DNA of 64,000 nucleotides from Nocardiopsis ganjiahuensis DSM 45031 (GTDB lineage Bacteria; Actinomycetota; Actinomycetes; Streptosporangiales; Streptosporangiaceae): the NCBI RefSeq assembly GCF_000341085.1, contig NZ_ANBA01000008.1, positions 62,001 to 126,000 on the forward strand, given 5' to 3'. This document shows, one piece after another, positions 60,548 through 64,000 of this stretch. The position numbers were made by a program, and so were the translations under genes. Below the pieces are notes generated by a model. That model saw only the letters and a program-made list of their open reading frames with translations, was not told where the DNA came from and ran no database searches. Positions within the stretch are counted from its first letter, which is position 1, and each line of letters opens with the position of its first letter.

Positions 60548-61519
60548 ATGACGTTCAAAGCACGAGGCCTGTACGCCTCCTCGAGCAAGGAGCCGGGCCG
60601 GTTCCGGCGGGGACCGTGGATGCTGCTGGGCGGTGTGCTCGTGGTGGGCCTGGTGGTCTTCACCGCGTTCTCCGTGCTGGGCAACATGACGGTCAACCAC
60701 TCGGACCGGACGGACTCCTTCAGCGGGGTCGCCGAGATCGAGTTGGAGAACTCCACCGGCGGCCGGGTCGAGCTGCGGGGCGGTGACGGGGACGAGGTCG
60801 TCGTGGAGCGCGAGCTGAGCGGCAGCCCCGTCTCGGAGCCGGACGAGGACATCGAGGCCGAGGGCGGCCAGCTGGAGATCGACACCGACTGCTCGGGGCT
60901 GCTGTTCTTCTCCGGCTGCTCGGTGAACTACGACATCACCGTCCCGGCCGGAACCCGGGTGACGGTGGAGACCGTCAGCGGCAGGATCACCGCCAGCAAC
61001 ATCGAGGGTGAGCTCACCACGCACACCACCAGCGGCAGCGTGCAGGTGGCGAACCAGGTCGGGGCGGTCGATGTCGAGACGGTCTCGGGAGCGATCGAGC
61101 TCGACGGCGTCGAGGGTTCGGTGACGGCCGAGTCCACCAGCGGTCAGATCACGGCCACCGGCTCCGGTGACCTGCTGGACCTGTCCACCACCTCGGGTCG
61201 GATCGACGCCTCGGGCTTCGAGGCGGACGAGGTCCGCTCCGAGTCGGTGAGCGGCACCCAGAAGCTCGGCGGCGGATTCACCGCCCTGGAGGCCTCCTCC
61301 GTCTCCGGTGAGATCGAGGTCAGGACCGACGCCCCCTTCGACCTGATGTCGGTGGAGACCGTCAGCGGCGGAGTCCGGGCCACGGTGCCGGACGAGTCCT
61401 ACGACATCACCGGCGAGTCGGTCTCCGGTGAGCGGGACTTCGACGTGGACACCGCCTCGGACTCCGACAGCCGGATCGACGTCAGCACCGTCAGCGGCGG
61501 AGTGCGGATCAGCAACTAG
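60548..61519 (+). CDS. DUF4097-type beta-strand repeat membrane protein (LiaF/LiaX-like)
   Basis: 323 residues. Cytosolic N-terminus (1-22), one membrane helix (about 24-44), then an extracellular right-handed beta-helix-like domain with the unit VSG/TSG recurring about every 18-20 residues (VETVSG, THTTSG, ESTSG, ESVSG, SSVSG). This matches DUF4097 proteins that are regulated with or sense through LiaRS/VraRS-type kinases. ATG 60548 follows GAAGGGGAAGAAG, 50 bases after the response regulator; same operon. Confidence 0.85.
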   Translation: MTFKARGLYASSSKEPGRFRRGPWMLLGGVLVVGLVVFTAFSVLGNMTVNHSDRTDSFSGVAEIELENSTGGRVELRGGDGDEVVVERELSGSPVSEPDEDIEAEGGQLEIDTDCSGLLFFSGCSVNYDITVPAGTRVTVETVSGRITASNIEGELTTHTTSGSVQVANQVGAVDVETVSGAIELDGVEGSVTAESTSGQITATGSGDLLDLSTTSGRIDASGFEADEVRSESVSGTQKLGGGFTALEASSVSGEIEVRTDAPFDLMSVETVSGGVRATVPDESYDITGESVSGERDFDVDTASDSDSRIDVSTVSGGVRISN

Positions 61520-61546
61520 GTCCCGCCCCGGTCCGCCCCCGAAGGG

Positions 61547-61930
61547 TCAGCGTCGTTCGAAGCGCAGTGCCGCCCAGTCCGAGTCGATCGGAACCTGGGC
61601 GGTGCTGTGCCATCCGGCGTCGGTGAGGGCGTCCCAGCCCTTGTCCGCGGCCAGGTCCGTGATGATGGTGCCGCCCCGCTGGGGGAAGCACACCCACAGC
61701 CGGGTCCGGGGGGCCGCGAGCTCCAGGGCACGCGGACCCTCCCGGTCGACGGTGCCCCGGTCCAGGGCGAACAGGTGCACGTCGTCGTACTCGGCTCCCT
61801 CGACCGGACCGAGGTCGATGTGGATGTCGAGCGGGGGGTCCAGCAGGCGCAGGTAGCGCTCCGGGGCGTTGAGGACGAGCAGCCGGTCCCCTGGCTCGAC
61901 CCCCAACCTCCGGGCGAGTGTCTCCGACAT
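61547..61930 (-). CDS. DUF3052 family protein
   Basis: 127 residues, small alpha/beta protein. LGVEPGDRLLVLNAPERYLRLL, ELAAPRTRLWVCFPQRGG, DAGWHSTAQVPIDSDWAALRF follow the DUF3052 pattern (LNAP...WVxxPK...W.xLRF). Function unknown; Rossmann-like nucleotide or coenzyme binding is sometimes suggested for the fold. ATG 61930 has GGAGGAGG immediately upstream. Convergent with the DUF4097 gene; single gene. Confidence 0.82.
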   Translation of the reverse strand: MSETLARRLGVEPGDRLLVLNAPERYLRLLDPPLDIHIDLGPVEGAEYDDVHLFALDRGTVDREGPRALELAAPRTRLWVCFPQRGGTIITDLAADKGWDALTDAGWHSTAQVPIDSDWAALRFERR

Positions 61931-62073
61931 TCCTCCTCCGTTCACGTGTGCGGCCTCCACACGTCGTATCCCGCGTGTTGTGGCCTCCTCGGCCACCGTA
62001 CGGTTCCGACGCTCCGAATCCGAGGACCTTACCCGCCTCGACCCGGACATGACCGTGTTTTTAGGATGCCCGT

Positions 62074-63090
62074 ATGACACAAGAAGACAGTGGGACGCGC
62101 TGGGGCGTGGTGGGGACCGGCGCGATCGCGCATTCCTTCCTCGAAGGACTGCGGGCCGCACCCTCGGCCAGGGTCACGGCGGTGGGTTCGCGCACACGCT
62201 CGCGCGCGGAGGAGTTCGGGCGGGCCTGGGACGTCCCGAACCGCTACGGCAGCTACGAGGAGCTGGCCGCCGATCCGGAGGTGGACGTGGTGTACGTGGC
62301 CACGCCCCACCCCTGGCACCACCCGAACACGCTTCTGATGCTCAACGCGGGCAAGCACGTACTCGTCGAGAAGCCGATGGCGATGAACGCCCTGCAGGTG
62401 TCGGAGATGATGGCGGCCGCCCGGGCCAACGACCGCTTCCTGATGGAGGCGATGTGGACGCGCTACCTGCCGGCCCCCCGGCTGGCCCGCGAACTGGTCG
62501 CCGACGGGGCGATCGGTGAACTGTGCTCGGTTTCGGCCGAGTTCGGGATCAACGTCCCCTACAACCCCGACCACCGCCTGTTCAACGCCGACCTGGGCGG
62601 CGGAGCCCTGTTGGACCTGGGTGTGTACCCGCTCGCGTTGGCCTCGCAGTACCTGGGCGAGCTGACCGTGGTGGGCGCGACCCGCCAGCTGTCCCCGGAC
62701 CGGATGGTCGACACCCAGACCACGGTTCTGGTCCGAGGTGAGAACGGGGTGAGCGCCACGCTCGGCTGCGCCTCGCGCACCGCCCTGCCCAACCGCGCGG
62801 TACTGGCCGGAACGGCCGGGTGGATCGAACTCCCCGCCTTCTGGACCGCCAGCGAGCTCGTCCTGCACCGGCAGGGGCGGGAACCCGAGCGGTTCCACCG
62901 CCCCTTCCGGGCCAACGGCTACGAGTACGAGATCGAGGAGGTCACCCGGTGCCTGGCCGCCGGTGAGCGCCAGAGCCCGGACATGCCCTGGGCGGAGAGT
63001 GCCCGGCTGGCCGTGGTCATGGACCAGATCCGGGACGCGGGCGGGCTGGTCTACAGCCCCGCCAACGTCAAAGCCGTCCCCCTGGGATGA
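62074..63090 (+). CDS. Gfo/Idh/MocA-family NAD(P)-dependent oxidoreductase
   Basis: 338 residues. N-terminal Rossmann VVGTGAIAHSF, the EKPMAMNALQ motif with the catalytic Lys (EKP), and the C-terminal alpha/beta domain with LGGGALLDLGVYPLALA. The subgroup is close to trans-1,2-dihydrobenzene-1,2-diol or D-xylose dehydrogenases. ATG 62074 fits the family start. The last 23 bases overlap the 3' end of the convergent GNAT gene at 63068. Confidence 0.9.
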   Translation: MTQEDSGTRWGVVGTGAIAHSFLEGLRAAPSARVTAVGSRTRSRAEEFGRAWDVPNRYGSYEELAADPEVDVVYVATPHPWHHPNTLLMLNAGKHVLVEKPMAMNALQVSEMMAAARANDRFLMEAMWTRYLPAPRLARELVADGAIGELCSVSAEFGINVPYNPDHRLFNADLGGGALLDLGVYPLALASQYLGELTVVGATRQLSPDRMVDTQTTVLVRGENGVSATLGCASRTALPNRAVLAGTAGWIELPAFWTASELVLHRQGREPERFHRPFRANGYEYEIEEVTRCLAAGERQSPDMPWAESARLAVVMDQIRDAGGLVYSPANVKAVPLG

Positions 63091-63988
63091 GCCCGCCCGC
63101 GCCCGCACCGGTGGGTGCGGCCCGTGCGGTGAGGTTCTCGGGGACCGCGCCGGGGACGGGTCGGCCGCCGGTGGCGGGCGCGGGGCTCGGCCGGGAGTTC
63201 AGCAGACGGCCCAGGGCGCACCGGGCCAGGGGCAGCACGCCCATGCGGGCCACGACCAGGACGGCGTCCTTGGGACCCACCTCGCGGGCGAAGCGCGCGT
63301 CCAGGTCGCGGTCGCCGCTGCGCGGTGCCACCCCGTAGATCTCGCCGTCGAACATCCGGTAGGCGTCGCGGACCAGCAGGGTGTCGGGCTCCAGCCGAGG
63401 ACCGTCGCCCAGCCAGTCGGCGGCGTCGGAGGCGATCCTGCGGACCAGGCCGGGGACGGGGCGGTCCTGGCGGGGGAAGACGCGTGCGCGGCCCAGGCCC
63501 TTGCGCCAACCGGCGTAGACGGCCGGGTGGCGGGTGCGCAGGACGACGTAGGTGTTGCTCAGGGGATGGGTCAGCACCTCGCGGTGCAGGAAGTGGGTCA
63601 TCAGGGCCGCGGAGAGCCCGAAGCGCCGGTGGGCGGGGACCACTCCCGTGGCGTCCAGGTACAGGGCGCGGCGGGAGGCGAACCGGTGCCGGTGGTAGCC
63701 GCCCCAGCCGACCGGGACGTCGCCGGGGCCCAGGATCAGGGCGAGGGAGGAGATCTGGTCGAAGAAGCCGGAGGCCATCCGGGTCCGCCAGTAGCCGGAG
63801 TGGTCGGCTCCGAACGCCCGGGCCGCCAGGTCGCGCAGGGCGGAGTGGAGGCGTTCCCGGCACTGCGGGGTCAGCGCGGTGGGGTTGTCCCAGCGGGCGA
63901 CGCGGTAGCCCGGCCGTAGCGGGCGGATCACCGGGGGCACACTGAGTTCGCGCAGTTCCGGGCAGGGGTGTCGGGTCTGGTCGGGCAC
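63068..63988 (-). CDS. GNAT-like acetyltransferase family protein, start near window edge
   Basis: 306 residues if GTG 63988 is the start. The N-terminal half contains a GNAT-like region: YLDATGVVPAHRRFGLSAALMTHFLHREV (acetyl-CoA loop) and AVYAGWRKGLGRARVFPRQ. The last 60 residues are Pro/Gly-rich. The frame is open to the right edge with no stop between 63988 and 64000, so the true start may lie outside the window and the gene could be partial. Its 3' end overlaps the Gfo/Idh/MocA gene tail to tail. Confidence 0.72.
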   Translation of the reverse strand: MPDQTRHPCPELRELSVPPVIRPLRPGYRVARWDNPTALTPQCRERLHSALRDLAARAFGADHSGYWRTRMASGFFDQISSLALILGPGDVPVGWGGYHRHRFASRRALYLDATGVVPAHRRFGLSAALMTHFLHREVLTHPLSNTYVVLRTRHPAVYAGWRKGLGRARVFPRQDRPVPGLVRRIASDAADWLGDGPRLEPDTLLVRDAYRMFDGEIYGVAPRSGDRDLDARFAREVGPKDAVLVVARMGVLPLARCALGRLLNSRPSPAPATGGRPVPGAVPENLTARAAPTGAGAGGLIPGGRL

Positions 63989-64000
63989 GCGGAAGCCCCA

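Overview
The window is about 70 percent G+C with strong G/C bias at third codon positions. It has many GTG starts (plus one likely TTG start), purine-rich ribosome binding sites, and several actinobacterial signature families: two DinB/DUF664 proteins, a CU044_5270-type protein next to an ECF sigma factor, a large Ser/Thr kinase, DUF3052 and DUF4180. I infer an actinomycete, most likely of the Streptosporangiales (Nocardiopsis-like). The genus is inference, not something read directly. It looks like an ordinary chromosomal arm: single genes and short operons, many with their own divergent regulator. I see no rRNA, tRNA, CRISPR array, prophage or plasmid functions.

Layout. 0.1-5.5 kb: TetR / FAD monooxygenase divergent pair, a DinB protein, a MerR-like regulator, an unusual 780-base gene-free stretch with an internal duplication, an HTH-less regulator-like protein, and a PPOX flavoprotein. 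5.7-7.7 kb: a lone TnpB/Cas12-like RuvC nuclease gene, the only mobile-element-related gene I see and the most interesting item. 7.7-15.4 kb: GlxA-type regulator with divergent cupin, phytanoyl-CoA-dioxygenase-like enzyme, phosphoesterase, phosphotransferase, methyltransferase, a 32-residue membrane peptide, PPOX, TetR. 15.5-17.8 kb: UvrA-like drug-resistance ATPase under a nested palindromic operator. 17.9-22.6 kb: two NCS1 transporters and an Asp/Glu-racemase-fold enzyme with a divergent XRE-cupin regulator, probably one uptake and catabolic unit. 22.6-31.3 kb: small stress and housekeeping genes (GNAT, HxlR/RidA, Nudix, DinB, three methyltransferases, tandem FluC fluoride channels, SDR).

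31.5-39.3 kb: a peptide-type ABC importer operon (binding lipoprotein, permease, permease-ATPase fusion, ATPase) with a divergent two-domain Lrp/AsnC regulator and an M20 amidohydrolase, a plausible import-and-hydrolyse module. 39.6-49.6 kb: ABC exporter behind a MerR-type 19-bp-spacer promoter, alpha/beta hydrolase, EamA/LysR pair, P1 peptidase, lone sensor-domain membrane protein, GAP-family exporter/TetR pair, GNAT, MarR, macrodomain. 49.6-53.1 kb: a 1146-residue kinase fused to an nSTAND1-like effector tail and beta-propeller region. 53.2-64.0 kb: methyltransferase, ECF sigma/CU044_5270 pair, DUF4180/HTH pair, VOC protein, FhuF-like protein, a three-gene envelope-stress-like unit (sensor kinase, response regulator, DUF4097 membrane protein), DUF3052, Gfo/Idh/MocA oxidoreductase and a GNAT protein reaching the right edge.

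Bases 1-105 hold no gene I can support. Other gene-free gaps are under 300 bases; those with visible hairpins or operators are listed.
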